Source: CG-Epi1 sp964634895 (GTDB taxonomy: Archaea > Thermoplasmatota > Poseidoniia > MGIII > CG-Epi1). Taken from it: DNA of 8,065 nt. This document shows, one piece after another, positions 1 to 6,652 of this stretch (its first letter is position 1; every line of letters begins with the position of its first letter). The position numbers and the translations under genes were made by a program. The stretch lies in assembly GCA_964634895.1 (NCBI GenBank), contig CAZWJS010000042.1, forward strand, positions 1 to 8,065, in the 5' to 3' direction. The notes under the pieces were generated by a model. That model was not told the DNA's origin. It did no database searches and saw only the letters and a program-made list of their open reading frames with translations.

Positions 1-1146
1 CTTAGTAGACAATTATATGGAAAAACTATGCATTCTGAAAGACCTAATCATCGGATGTATGAACAATGGCATCCGCTTGGCACAGTTGGAATAATAACGG
101 CATTCAATTTTCCCGGTGCAGTTTGGGCTTGGAATGCTATGATTGCTGCAGTCTGTGGTGATGTGATGATTTGGAAACCATCTTCAAAAACTCCACTTAC
201 AGCAATAGCAATACAGAATATTGTTAACGAGGTAATGGAACCACTTGGTTGGAATGGTGTGATGTCCTTGTTGGTAGGGTCAAGTAGAGATGTTGGTGAG
301 TTATTAGTACATGATCGAAGAGCTCCATTAATCTCAGCTACAGGTTCATGTAATATGGGTAGAAAAATTGGAGAAGCCGTTGCTAAAAGGCTTGGCCGTT
401 CTTTGCTTGAATTAGGTGGAAATAATGGCATTATAGTAATGCCTGATGCAGATCCTGAACTTGTTTTGAGAGCAGTTTTGTTTGGAGCAGTTGGCACTAC
501 AGGTCAACGCTGCACATCTACCCGCCGTTTGTTTTTACATAAATCAATATCTTCAGACATAATTAATCGTTTGGTTCAAGCATATTCTCAGATAAAAATA
601 GGCAATCCTTTAGATTCAAAAACGGTTATGGGGCCATTAGTGGATTCCAATGCAGTCAACGCTTATAATGAAGCGTTGAAAATTATTAAGTCTGAAAATG
701 GCAAAATACTTTATGGTGGCAAAGAATTAGGTACTGATGGATTTTTTGTAGAACCTACTATTGTACAAGCTAGAGCAGACATGGATATCGTTAGAGAAGA
801 AACGTTTGCACCCATACTTTATTTATTTGAATTTGAATATTTAGAAGAAGCAATTGAATTGCATAATTCAGTAGACCAAGGTCTTTCATCATCCATTTTT
901 ACAAAGGACATTCAATCAGTTGAGAAGTTCCTTTCACATGCAGGTAGTGATTGTGGTATAGCTAATGTTAATATTGGGACTAGCGGGGCTGAAATAGGTG
1001 GAGCCTTTGGTGGCGAAAAAGACACAGGTGGTGGAAGAGAAGCAGGTTCAGATTCTTGGAAAGCCTATATGCGTAGGCAGACCAACACCCTTAATTGGTC
1101 GGATGAATTACCATTAGCCCAAGGAATAGAATTTGGTGAAAAATGA
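1..1146 (+). CDS. Alpha-aminoadipic semialdehyde dehydrogenase, ALDH7 family (5' truncated by window edge)
   Basis: An NAD-dependent aldehyde dehydrogenase. ALDH7 enzymes oxidise alpha-aminoadipic semialdehyde (in equilibrium with piperideine-6-carboxylate) to alpha-aminoadipate in lysine breakdown, in the cytoplasm. The frame is open from base 1, so the gene starts upstream; about 125 N-terminal residues are missing compared with the usual ~500. Counting from base 1, 381 residues are visible: the FNFP turn with Asn36, the cofactor-side Lys59 after Trp, the general base Glu137 in LELGGNN, the nucleophile Cys171 in GQRCTSTRR, and Glu267 in EETFAP. The block TSGAEIGGAFGGEK and the ending LPLAQGIEF are typical of ALDH7 rather than other ALDH families. 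The usual TGST of the cofactor-binding turn reads TGSC here. The stop overlaps the start of the next small gene (ATGA). Family assignment is firm; the physiological substrate is inferred from the family. Confidence 0.93.
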   Translation, partial: LSRQLYGKTMHSERPNHRMYEQWHPLGTVGIITAFNFPGAVWAWNAMIAAVCGDVMIWKPSSKTPLTAIAIQNIVNEVMEPLGWNGVMSLLVGSSRDVGELLVHDRRAPLISATGSCNMGRKIGEAVAKRLGRSLLELGGNNGIIVMPDADPELVLRAVLFGAVGTTGQRCTSTRRLFLHKSISSDIINRLVQAYSQIKIGNPLDSKTVMGPLVDSNAVNAYNEALKIIKSENGKILYGGKELGTDGFFVEPTIVQARADMDIVREETFAPILYLFEFEYLEEAIELHNSVDQGLSSSIFTKDIQSVEKFLSHAGSDCGIANVNIGTSGAEIGGAFGGEKDTGGGREAGSDSWKAYMRRQTNTLNWSDELPLAQGIEFGEK

Positions 1147-1301
1147 GCGACGACGACAAACAATATTTGCGTGTTCCTAAGGAAAATGCAGAAGCAATGT
1201 TAGCAAAATTGACTGATGCAGGATTAATCGACGCAGAATCTGAAGTTAGATGGGAAGGTGATTTCGTTTCTTTTCCTCTAAAAACAAAGCTTCAAGATTA
1301 A
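1143..1301 (+). CDS. Small protein resembling the isolated N-terminal (D1) domain of Trm5-type tRNA methyltransferase
   Basis: A 52-residue ORF starting at an ATG that overlaps the dehydrogenase stop (ATGA). GGTGA lies three bases before it at 1135-1139 and matches the archaeal anti-Shine-Dalgarno region, so translational coupling is likely. The protein begins with an acidic MSDDDK, then YLRVPKENAEAMLAKL, AGLIDAESEV and WEGDFVSFPL. From memory this order (a Val-Pro-Lys strand, helix, Gly-Leu-(Leu/Ile)-Asp turn, then E-G-D/N-aromatic-hydrophobic-Pro) is the start of archaeal Trm5/Tyw2-like enzymes, where D1 recognises the tRNA elbow. The D2 and catalytic SAM-binding domains are absent: the frame stops at 1299-1301 and the convergent neighbour ends five bases further on. 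It may be a stand-alone domain gene or the remnant of a truncated Trm5. Coding status is likely; the family match is moderate because the protein is so short. Confidence 0.6.
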   Translation: MSDDDKQYLRVPKENAEAMLAKLTDAGLIDAESEVRWEGDFVSFPLKTKLQD

Positions 1302-1306
1302 AATTA

Positions 1307-2986
1307 TTAATCAGGCTTGGAACAGATTACCTCAGGTATCAGTTCTAGTAGTTCTTCCCAGTTTTTTGTATCAGTGCTATCTATTGGATTTGGTATATAG
1401 TCTTCAATAAGATTATCTATGGGTTCTATACCTGTATTATCATTCAGATTTTCTGATGAAATCATTGCAAGTCCAATAGTTACAATTAGTAAATTATGCT
1501 CTGGTGCCTTCCAAACTTCACCTATATATCTTGATTCGGCACCTTTTGTTACACTGTAGTTGATATTTCCCACACCCCACTCCTCTGTTTTCGCAGTTCC
1601 GTTATAAATGATATACTGTGTCTCATAACCTTGTTTAGTTTTTCTACTTCCTGATTCCATTTCAGTATCTAGCTCAATTTTTTGTTCAATTGCCATTTTA
1701 TTGAATTGTTTATCCAATTCGTTTATTGCATCTTTTTCCTCAAGTTCGAATGGCAATTTTAGGGCTATGATGAATAATAGTGCAGGATATCCATCATTTT
1801 CTCCTTCATCATTTTTTCCATCATCCGTATAAAGCATAAAAGTAGTAGATAGTAGCCCAAGTCCATATTCATCCCTTTGATTCACGCTCTTTTTCCATCC
1901 TTTTTCTGGTTCATTGATAATTGAGGTAGGAATTTGAGCATCAGCAGATTCATACAGTGGCATAAGTGCTAGGCATGGTATAACTATCATTATTGCTATA
2001 ATCAAACAACATGCCGTTCTCAAGGCCATCCTTTTTTTTGATCGAGGGATTCCTGCAAGAGCTCTTCCAATTAGATATGCAGGAGTTCCAATGGTTATGC
2101 CTAAAAGGAGAGGAATCATATTTTCCTCAGAGTATGTAACAAGAAATCCTAAAAATAAGAAAATGCAACAGAGATAATAACCTAATTTTCTAACTTCAAT
2201 ATTCATATTTATGAAGTTAAATCTCCATTGTGCTTTTATTATTTCAACATTTAATTTGTTTAGAATAAAATTCCAGAATTGTCTTGTTAATCCTATTTTC
2301 GGTTCAACTTTACGATATTGGTTGGTAATTTTACGATCCCTGTATATTATAAATGAGCATATTGCGGAAACAGAGAACAGAAAAATCAAAAATCTTGTAC
2401 TTATTCCAAATGTCCCTACATAATATGCTAAAAAGGCTAGAATAGCAGAAATCCATGCATTTTTGAAAGGCCTTGATTCATTTTCTCCAGTGAGTTTTAT
2501 AAATATATTATTGTTATTTAAATCTAATTCTTCAGCATCCATAATTTGTTTTCCGTCACCGGTTTTTTTCCCAATAATTGTGTTCATTTGGATATTTGTG
2601 GTTATTTCATCTAAAATTTTGTTATTGTCATTTAAGCTCCATTTTCCAGCTTTGCTATGTATTATTAGCGTCTCAACTTTGATATACTGTCTAGCCATTA
2701 GTAAGAGACTCGCAAGGCCAAAGAAAATTATATTTCCATTAACAAGGGCAAGAAGAGATATTGGGATTAGAATTAATTGCCACCACCATGAAAATCTGTG
2801 AATGAAGGTTCTTTCTAGATGATCTATATTTTCACATTTCAAATCCCAGAAATGATTACTATTTTGTATTATAAAGAGTCTGAAATTGGTTATGAATAAA
2901 GAGCTATTTGATTTTTGATTAATTTTTATTTCGGTATATTCATTAATCAATTTTTCATTTGGCAGGAATTTTTCAGAGAGGTTCAC
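1307..2986 (-). CDS. Multi-pass membrane protein of unknown function with PH-like cytoplasmic domain and C-terminal outside domain
   Basis: I do not recognise this 559-residue protein as a named family. Residues 8-60 (FLPNEKLI, then LFITNFRLFII, then an FWDLK strand) look like the first strands of a bacterial/archaeal PH-like (bPH) domain. A membrane hairpin follows at about 67-98. Residues 101-135 (ETLIIHSKAGKWSL plus a helix) look like the last strands and helix of the same fold, so the domain seems split by the hairpin. Further hydrophobic segments lie near 177-214, 268-284, 290-313 and 322-345. Residues 346-559 are hydrophilic and probably outside the cell, with sequons at N462 and N476. 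The start is GTG at 2986-2984; no ATG lies in frame upstream, and a TATA box centred 26 bases before this GTG supports it and implies a leaderless transcript. It is the only minus-strand gene between the dehydrogenase pair and the peptidase, so context gives no function. Confidence 0.85.
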   Translation of the reverse strand: MNLSEKFLPNEKLINEYTEIKINQKSNSSLFITNFRLFIIQNSNHFWDLKCENIDHLERTFIHRFSWWWQLILIPISLLALVNGNIIFFGLASLLLMARQYIKVETLIIHSKAGKWSLNDNNKILDEITTNIQMNTIIGKKTGDGKQIMDAEELDLNNNNIFIKLTGENESRPFKNAWISAILAFLAYYVGTFGISTRFLIFLFSVSAICSFIIYRDRKITNQYRKVEPKIGLTRQFWNFILNKLNVEIIKAQWRFNFINMNIEVRKLGYYLCCIFLFLGFLVTYSEENMIPLLLGITIGTPAYLIGRALAGIPRSKKRMALRTACCLIIAIMIVIPCLALMPLYESADAQIPTSIINEPEKGWKKSVNQRDEYGLGLLSTTFMLYTDDGKNDEGENDGYPALLFIIALKLPFELEEKDAINELDKQFNKMAIEQKIELDTEMESGSRKTKQGYETQYIIYNGTAKTEEWGVGNINYSVTKGAESRYIGEVWKAPEHNLLIVTIGLAMISSENLNDNTGIEPIDNLIEDYIPNPIDSTDTKNWEELLELIPEVICSKPD

Positions 2987-3007
2987 TGAAATTTCTAGAC
3001 TTCTATG

Positions 3008-3017
3008 ATTTATATAG
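3008..3017 (-). promoter_or_regulatory. TATA-box promoter of the PH-like membrane protein gene
   Basis: The minus strand reads CTATATAAAT, preceded by an A-rich run (CTTAAAAAAA) that could serve as the BRE. Its centre is about 26 bases upstream of the GTG at 2986, the archaeal TATA-to-start distance, so transcription would begin at or next to the start codon. Confidence 0.6.
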
Positions 3018-3045
3018 TTTTTTTAAGATAATTTCGCGATAAAGA

Positions 3046-3055
3046 TAATTAATAT
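3046..3055 (+). promoter_or_regulatory. TATA-box promoter of the prepilin peptidase gene
   Basis: TAATTAATAT is centred about 26.5 bases upstream of the ATG at 3077, with an A/G-rich stretch just before it as possible BRE. The spacing predicts a leaderless transcript, and no Shine-Dalgarno sequence is seen before the ATG. Confidence 0.5.
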
Positions 3056-3076
3056 GCAGTCCATCATCTCTAAATT

Positions 3077-4000
3077 ATGGATGTACTTGATTGGTCACGT
3101 TTCCTGATTGGAGCCGTTATGCTTTCTTATGGATCTTGGACCGATATTAAAACACGTAGAGTTCCAAACTATGTTTGGCTTTATTCAGGAAGTTTTGCCG
3201 CCATATTACTAATTTATGATTTATCAGGTTGGTGGAGTGATTATGGATATCACATTTGGGCTTTATTATTTTCAACAATAATTTTGTTCTACAATGCATT
3301 TGTTGATGAATATATACTAGATAGAAATCAAGTTGTGTTCTGGAAAGTCGCTCAAGTTTTAGCCATAATAGGTGCAGTTTATTTTATGTTTAAAGTTACT
3401 ACAGATGAAATGAATCTTAATAATTACAAATTACTAGATATTATTTCTATTTCAGTATTAATGATATTGATGTATATGTGGTTCTACTTTGGTCCTACTA
3501 TTGGTGGGGCCGATGTTAAGGCTATAATGACAATAAGTCTTGTAGCACCTTTTACACTGTCAATTGGTGATATTTCTTTAACAGCCTTTGATAGTAGAGG
3601 GTTCCCTTTTCCGTTTGTTGTTTTTATGAATTCATTATTACTTTATCTCTTAATTCCAATGTCTCTAGGAACCTACAATATATGTCATAGAAATTTTGAG
3701 AGGCCATATTTCCAGATGTTCTTGGGGGTAAAAATGAAAATTAGTAAGGCACGAACAAGTTTTGTTTGGCCGATGCAACAAATTATTGGTAAGAAATTGG
3801 TAATGGTTGCTTTTGTTAAGCACAAATCAAATGATGAAGAAAAATGGAATAAATTAGAAGATTTCGGAGTTACTAATCCTTGGGTCTCTCTAAAAATACC
3901 TTACATAGTTCCGTTAGCTTTATCATTTTTTGTTTCAGTATTTTTTGGCGATTTATTTTCACATTATCTTGTTGAACCAATTAATTCGCTATTTGGTTAA
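3077..4000 (+). CDS. Archaeal A24-family prepilin/prearchaellin peptidase (FlaK/PibD/EppA type)
   Basis: A membrane aspartyl protease expected to remove the class III signal peptide from archaeal pilins or archaellins at the cytoplasmic face. The first catalytic aspartate is Asp23 in YGSWTDIKTRRVPN, just after the first membrane segment. The second is Asp146 in GGADVKAI, the archaeal form of the GxGD motif. About eight hydrophobic segments are visible (near 7-22, 33-50, 60-76, 92-107, 118-138, 148-165, 176-200 and 274-292), with a basic cytoplasmic loop at about 201-270. The end, PWVSLKIPYIVPL followed by FFGDL, matches the C-terminal segment I know from archaeal prepilin peptidases. At 307 residues it is longer than FlaK/PibD (about 230), mostly because the two aspartates are 123 residues apart rather than about 60. 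The ATG is supported by a TATA box 26 bases upstream. No pilin or pilus-assembly gene is in the window. Its last 12 bases overlap the convergent Nudix gene. Confidence 0.88.
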   Translation: MDVLDWSRFLIGAVMLSYGSWTDIKTRRVPNYVWLYSGSFAAILLIYDLSGWWSDYGYHIWALLFSTIILFYNAFVDEYILDRNQVVFWKVAQVLAIIGAVYFMFKVTTDEMNLNNYKLLDIISISVLMILMYMWFYFGPTIGGADVKAIMTISLVAPFTLSIGDISLTAFDSRGFPFPFVVFMNSLLLYLLIPMSLGTYNICHRNFERPYFQMFLGVKMKISKARTSFVWPMQQIIGKKLVMVAFVKHKSNDEEKWNKLEDFGVTNPWVSLKIPYIVPLALSFFVSVFFGDLFSHYLVEPINSLFG

Positions 4001-4630
4001 TTCAAGGAGTTCACTCAATACAGATGCAGTAGCTCCCCAAATAGTTTGTTGACCTACTTTAAAAACAGGTACATCTAATTTTTTATCTTCTATAATCCAC
4101 TCTTCAGAAGATCCATTGTTTGCATCTATTAATTCAGACATTTTTACTATAAATAATTCGTCAACTTCTTCTTTACAAATTTTCCATTCCGGTTCTTTTT
4201 CAACTAAACCGATGTATGGATAAATGAGATAGCCTGAAACAGGAACAGGTATTGGCGTTAATCTCCCTATAATTTCAATTTTTTCTGTTTCAATTCCAAT
4301 TTCTTCATGAGCTTCTCTTATAGCTGTATTTTCTAGATCCTCATTATTCTCCTGAGATCCGCCAGGGAGTGCTATCTGGCCAGGGTGGTTTTTCTCATGC
4401 ATTGGTCTTTTTATTACGGGAAAAGCAATATCTTCTTCATATTCAAATAATGCAATTAGAACAGATGCTTTTTTGAGTTTTTTTTTATTTTCTTCAGACA
4501 ACCATTCCTTATATTGGTGTATTTTTTCTATATTTCCATCTTTTGATTTCACAGCCATTTTTGACCATGCCTTAACTCCAGGCAATTCTTTTTCCAAATT
4601 AGAAATTATATTATCTAACAAATTCAACAC
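3989..4630 (-). CDS. Nudix hydrolase, CoA pyrophosphatase type (NudL/NUDT7-8-like)
   Basis: A 213-residue cytoplasmic hydrolase expected to split coenzyme A or its thioesters into 3',5'-ADP and phosphopantetheine derivatives. The Nudix box is complete: G-x5-E-x7-REAHEEIGI, with the paired Glu of EE as Mg ligands. It is preceded by VIKRPMHEKNHPGQIALPGG, the CoA-pyrophosphatase (UPF0035) signature of a basic patch followed by GQ(I/V)xxPGG. The N-terminal KELPGVKAWSKMAV resembles the conserved start of this subfamily, so the upstream GTG at 4630 is preferred over the internal Met25. That GTG overlaps the end of the dipeptidase gene by seven bases, so the two are almost certainly cotranscribed and translationally coupled. 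The C-terminus ends in WGATASVLSELLEL, typical of the subfamily. CoA as substrate is inferred from the signature; other nucleotide pyrophosphates are possible. Confidence 0.9.
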   Translation of the reverse strand: MLNLLDNIISNLEKELPGVKAWSKMAVKSKDGNIEKIHQYKEWLSEENKKKLKKASVLIALFEYEEDIAFPVIKRPMHEKNHPGQIALPGGSQENNEDLENTAIREAHEEIGIETEKIEIIGRLTPIPVPVSGYLIYPYIGLVEKEPEWKICKEEVDELFIVKMSELIDANNGSSEEWIIEDKKLDVPVFKVGQQTIWGATASVLSELLELTK

Positions 4631-6090
4631 TCAGCAAGTTTTTCTAAAATTTTAACAAGCAAATCCCAAAATTTCTCTACAGATTCAACCTCTACACGTT
4701 CATCAGGTGAGTGAGGGCCCTTAATGGTGGGTCCAAATGACACCATGTCCATACCACTTACTTTTTCTCCAATTACACCACATTCTAAACCCGCATGTAT
4801 TGCACAGATATGTGGTTTTTTTCCTAGCATACCTGAATAAACGGTTTTCGTTATTTCTAATATAGGTGAATTTACATTTGGCGCCCATCCAGGATAGGGT
4901 TCATCTTGTCTTATATTCGCACCATAAGATTTTGCTATAATTCCTATTCTTTCTCTTTGAGATTCCAGTGCTTCAGCAATAGATGATCTAGTTGATGAAT
5001 TAATGATGTATTTTTCATTATCAAATTTGACAGAGGCCAAATTATTTGATGTTTCTACTAATCCTTCAACATCATGTGAATATTTCAATACACCATGTGG
5101 TATTGTTCTTAGTATGCCAATTACATTTGTTTGACTTTTTTCAGACATTGTCAGTTTGGGTGAATCTTCTAGACCGATTAATTTGACTTTCATTTTGGTT
5201 TCTATAGAGCCAAATTCATTAGTAAGAGCTTTTTCTTTTTTAGATACTATTATTTGTGCATCCGAAACTGATTCAGGACTAATTAGAATAGTAGCAAAGG
5301 CCTCTCTAGGTATTGCATTGTGTTTATCGCCTCCTTGGAAGGAGACCATTCTAATGTCTATTTGTTTTTGTAGAGAATATAGTACATTGGATAAGAATAC
5401 AATAGCATTTCCCCTATCTTCATGTATGTCTACTCCCGAGTGTCCACCCCTTAAACCTTCAACAGATAATTGGAAAGATAGGAAATCAGTTGGTGAATCA
5501 CTATGTTCTATATCTAATTCAATTTGTGAATCTCCTCCACCCGCACAACCAATACATATCTCACCCCAGTCTTCAGTATCTAGATTTAGCATAGTTCTTC
5601 CTTTTATTATTTCTCCATTTAGAGCAAAAGCACCAGTAAGTCCTGTTTCTTCATCTACTGTGAATAGACATTCTAGAGGAGGTAATTTTGCATTATTAGA
5701 TAAATCCAAGAGAGCTAAGGCTGCAGCAACACCAATACCATTATCAGCTCCAAGCGTTGTTTCTTTAGCTTTTAACCATCCCTTATCGAGGTGTAATTTC
5801 AAAGGATCTTTCATAAAATCATGTTTAGAATCCCTATTTTTTTCACAGACCATATCAACATGACTCTGAATTATTATGGTTGGACTTTTTTCACCCCCAC
5901 CACTCCCAGGTCTCAGTATCACTATATTTCCAGTATTATCTTCTCTTGTTTCAAGATTTCTTTCATCAGCGAAATTCTTCAAGAATTTCAATATTCTTTC
6001 TTCATGCTTAGATGGTCTTGGGATTTTTGCGATGTCTTCAAAATGTTTCCATAGTGTTTTAGGTTCTAAACCTTCGGTAACTGGAGCCAT
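4624..6090 (-). CDS. pepD: Aminoacyl-histidine dipeptidase (PepD, peptidase family M20C)
   Basis: A cytoplasmic di-zinc exopeptidase cleaving dipeptides such as Xaa-His. At 488 residues it has the normal length of E. coli PepD, and the metal and catalytic residues fall at nearly the same positions: His77 (IQSHVDMV), bridging Asp116 (LGADNGIG), general base Glu147 and metal ligand Glu148 (DEETGLTGA), Asp171 (LNLDTED) and His460 (GPHSPDE). The dimerisation lid lies between about 200 and 390 and includes GLRGGHSGVDIHEDRGNA. The opening PKTLWKHFEDIAKIPRPSKHE is typical of the family, supporting the ATG at 6090. A 31-base gap separates it from the upstream conserved protein gene, and its last bases overlap the Nudix gene. 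No signal peptide is seen, so it probably finishes the breakdown of imported or internal peptides. Family assignment is firm; dipeptide preference is not readable from sequence. Confidence 0.95.
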   Translation of the reverse strand: MAPVTEGLEPKTLWKHFEDIAKIPRPSKHEERILKFLKNFADERNLETREDNTGNIVILRPGSGGGEKSPTIIIQSHVDMVCEKNRDSKHDFMKDPLKLHLDKGWLKAKETTLGADNGIGVAAALALLDLSNNAKLPPLECLFTVDEETGLTGAFALNGEIIKGRTMLNLDTEDWGEICIGCAGGGDSQIELDIEHSDSPTDFLSFQLSVEGLRGGHSGVDIHEDRGNAIVFLSNVLYSLQKQIDIRMVSFQGGDKHNAIPREAFATILISPESVSDAQIIVSKKEKALTNEFGSIETKMKVKLIGLEDSPKLTMSEKSQTNVIGILRTIPHGVLKYSHDVEGLVETSNNLASVKFDNEKYIINSSTRSSIAEALESQRERIGIIAKSYGANIRQDEPYPGWAPNVNSPILEITKTVYSGMLGKKPHICAIHAGLECGVIGEKVSGMDMVSFGPTIKGPHSPDERVEVESVEKFWDLLVKILEKLAEC

Positions 6091-6110
6091 GTTGTATTAT
6101 ATTAGGGTGC

Positions 6111-6118
6111 TAAAATAA
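6111..6118 (-). promoter_or_regulatory. Possible TATA box before pepD
   Basis: The minus strand reads TTATTTTA, centred about 25 bases before the pepD ATG, in the 31-base gap after the upstream gene. The spacing fits a leaderless internal promoter, but such AT-rich words are common here, so this is tentative. Confidence 0.3.
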
Positions 6119-6121
6119 GCT

Positions 6122-6652
6122 TTAGTTTTTCTTACTATAGTTTATTTCAATAAATTGATATGGTTCAAGAAGTGTCTCTTCAAAAGTATCAACTTTTTCT
6201 TCATTCACAGTCATTTCTAGAATATGTTCATTATCAATCGAATAATCAAGAATCTTGTTACTTGAGAATTCTTTGCCCCAAATATCAAAAAAGAATCCTA
6301 ACTTTGCAGTGTTATTTTTTGTAGTTTCTACATGTACTCTTCCACTATTGTCATAAGTATGAATTGGGTGCAAAAATATGGTTTGACCATTGTCATTTTT
6401 TTCAAAACCTACATTCATAGGTATTTCTATTCTTTCACCATTAACAGTAATATTCAGATATAAATGATAATGATAATCAGATTTTATGCCATTTAATGCA
6501 TAGTAGCAAATGTCGCTCTTTAGATAATCATTCTCAGGTTCTTCTACAGTCTCAGTTTCCATGTTTAGATAGTAAACACTAGATAGTATCATAATGGATA
6601 CTAGAGTTAGAAAGATTACTTTCAGGATATTTTCATTTTGTCTATTCTTCAT
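6122..6652 (-). CDS. Membrane-anchored conserved archaeal protein with paired His motifs
   Basis: A 176-residue protein with one N-terminal membrane segment (about 10-29), then a domain that should lie outside the cell. I recognise the pattern, though not a named function: DYHYHLYLNITVNG, EIPMNVGF, LHPIHTYDNSGRVHVET and KLGFFFDIWG. Small exported archaeal and bacterial proteins with H.H...I.(I/V)NG, IP..IG, (P)LHTHD..G.IH(I/V)E and FTLG.FF..WG share this order. Here the usual HTHD is HTYD. His61, His63, His95, His98 and His107 could form a metal site; that is inference. The ATG at 6652 is chosen over an in-frame TTG at 6670 because it places the membrane segment normally and gives an 11-base overlap with the upstream gene instead of 29. 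It is probably cotranscribed with the cupredoxin-like gene before it and perhaps with pepD after it. Sequons N67-I-T and N113-N114-T suggest glycosylation. Confidence 0.75.
   Translation of the reverse strand: MKNRQNENILKVIFLTLVSIMILSSVYYLNMETETVEEPENDYLKSDICYYALNGIKSDYHYHLYLNITVNGERIEIPMNVGFEKNDNGQTIFLHPIHTYDNSGRVHVETTKNNTAKLGFFFDIWGKEFSSNKILDYSIDNEHILEMTVNEEKVDTFEETLLEPYQFIEINYSKKN

Larger units (their letters stand above)
2987..3076. promoter_or_regulatory. Divergent promoter region, membrane protein gene / prepilin peptidase gene
   Basis: The longest non-coding stretch in the window (90 bases). Besides the two TATA boxes it carries a direct repeat AAGATAATT at 3025-3033 and 3042-3050, with the GC palindrome TCGCGA at 3034-3039 between the copies. 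The second copy overlaps the plus-strand TATA box, so a factor bound here could regulate the peptidase gene. No RNA gene or hairpin terminator is seen. Confidence 0.4.

Noticed and set aside
48..497. 149-codon ORF on the minus strand
   Set aside because: It lies wholly antisense to the well-conserved ALDH7 coding sequence and shows no family motif.
1271..1306. T-rich stretch on the minus strand after the large membrane protein gene as a terminator
   Set aside because: There is only one run of five T and no stable hairpin, and it lies inside the convergent small gene. The evidence is too weak to list.
2211..2801. Two plus-strand ORFs (70 and 112 codons)
   Set aside because: Both are antisense to the large membrane protein gene. 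Their hydrophobicity mirrors the real frame, and no promoter or motif was seen.
5156..5863. 235-codon ORF on the plus strand
   Set aside because: It is antisense to pepD, whose catalytic residues are intact. The Ser/Pro-rich translation is typical of a shadow frame.
5821..6118. Overlapping plus-strand ORFs at the pepD 5' end
   Set aside because: They are shadows of the conserved pepD N-terminus in two competing frames.
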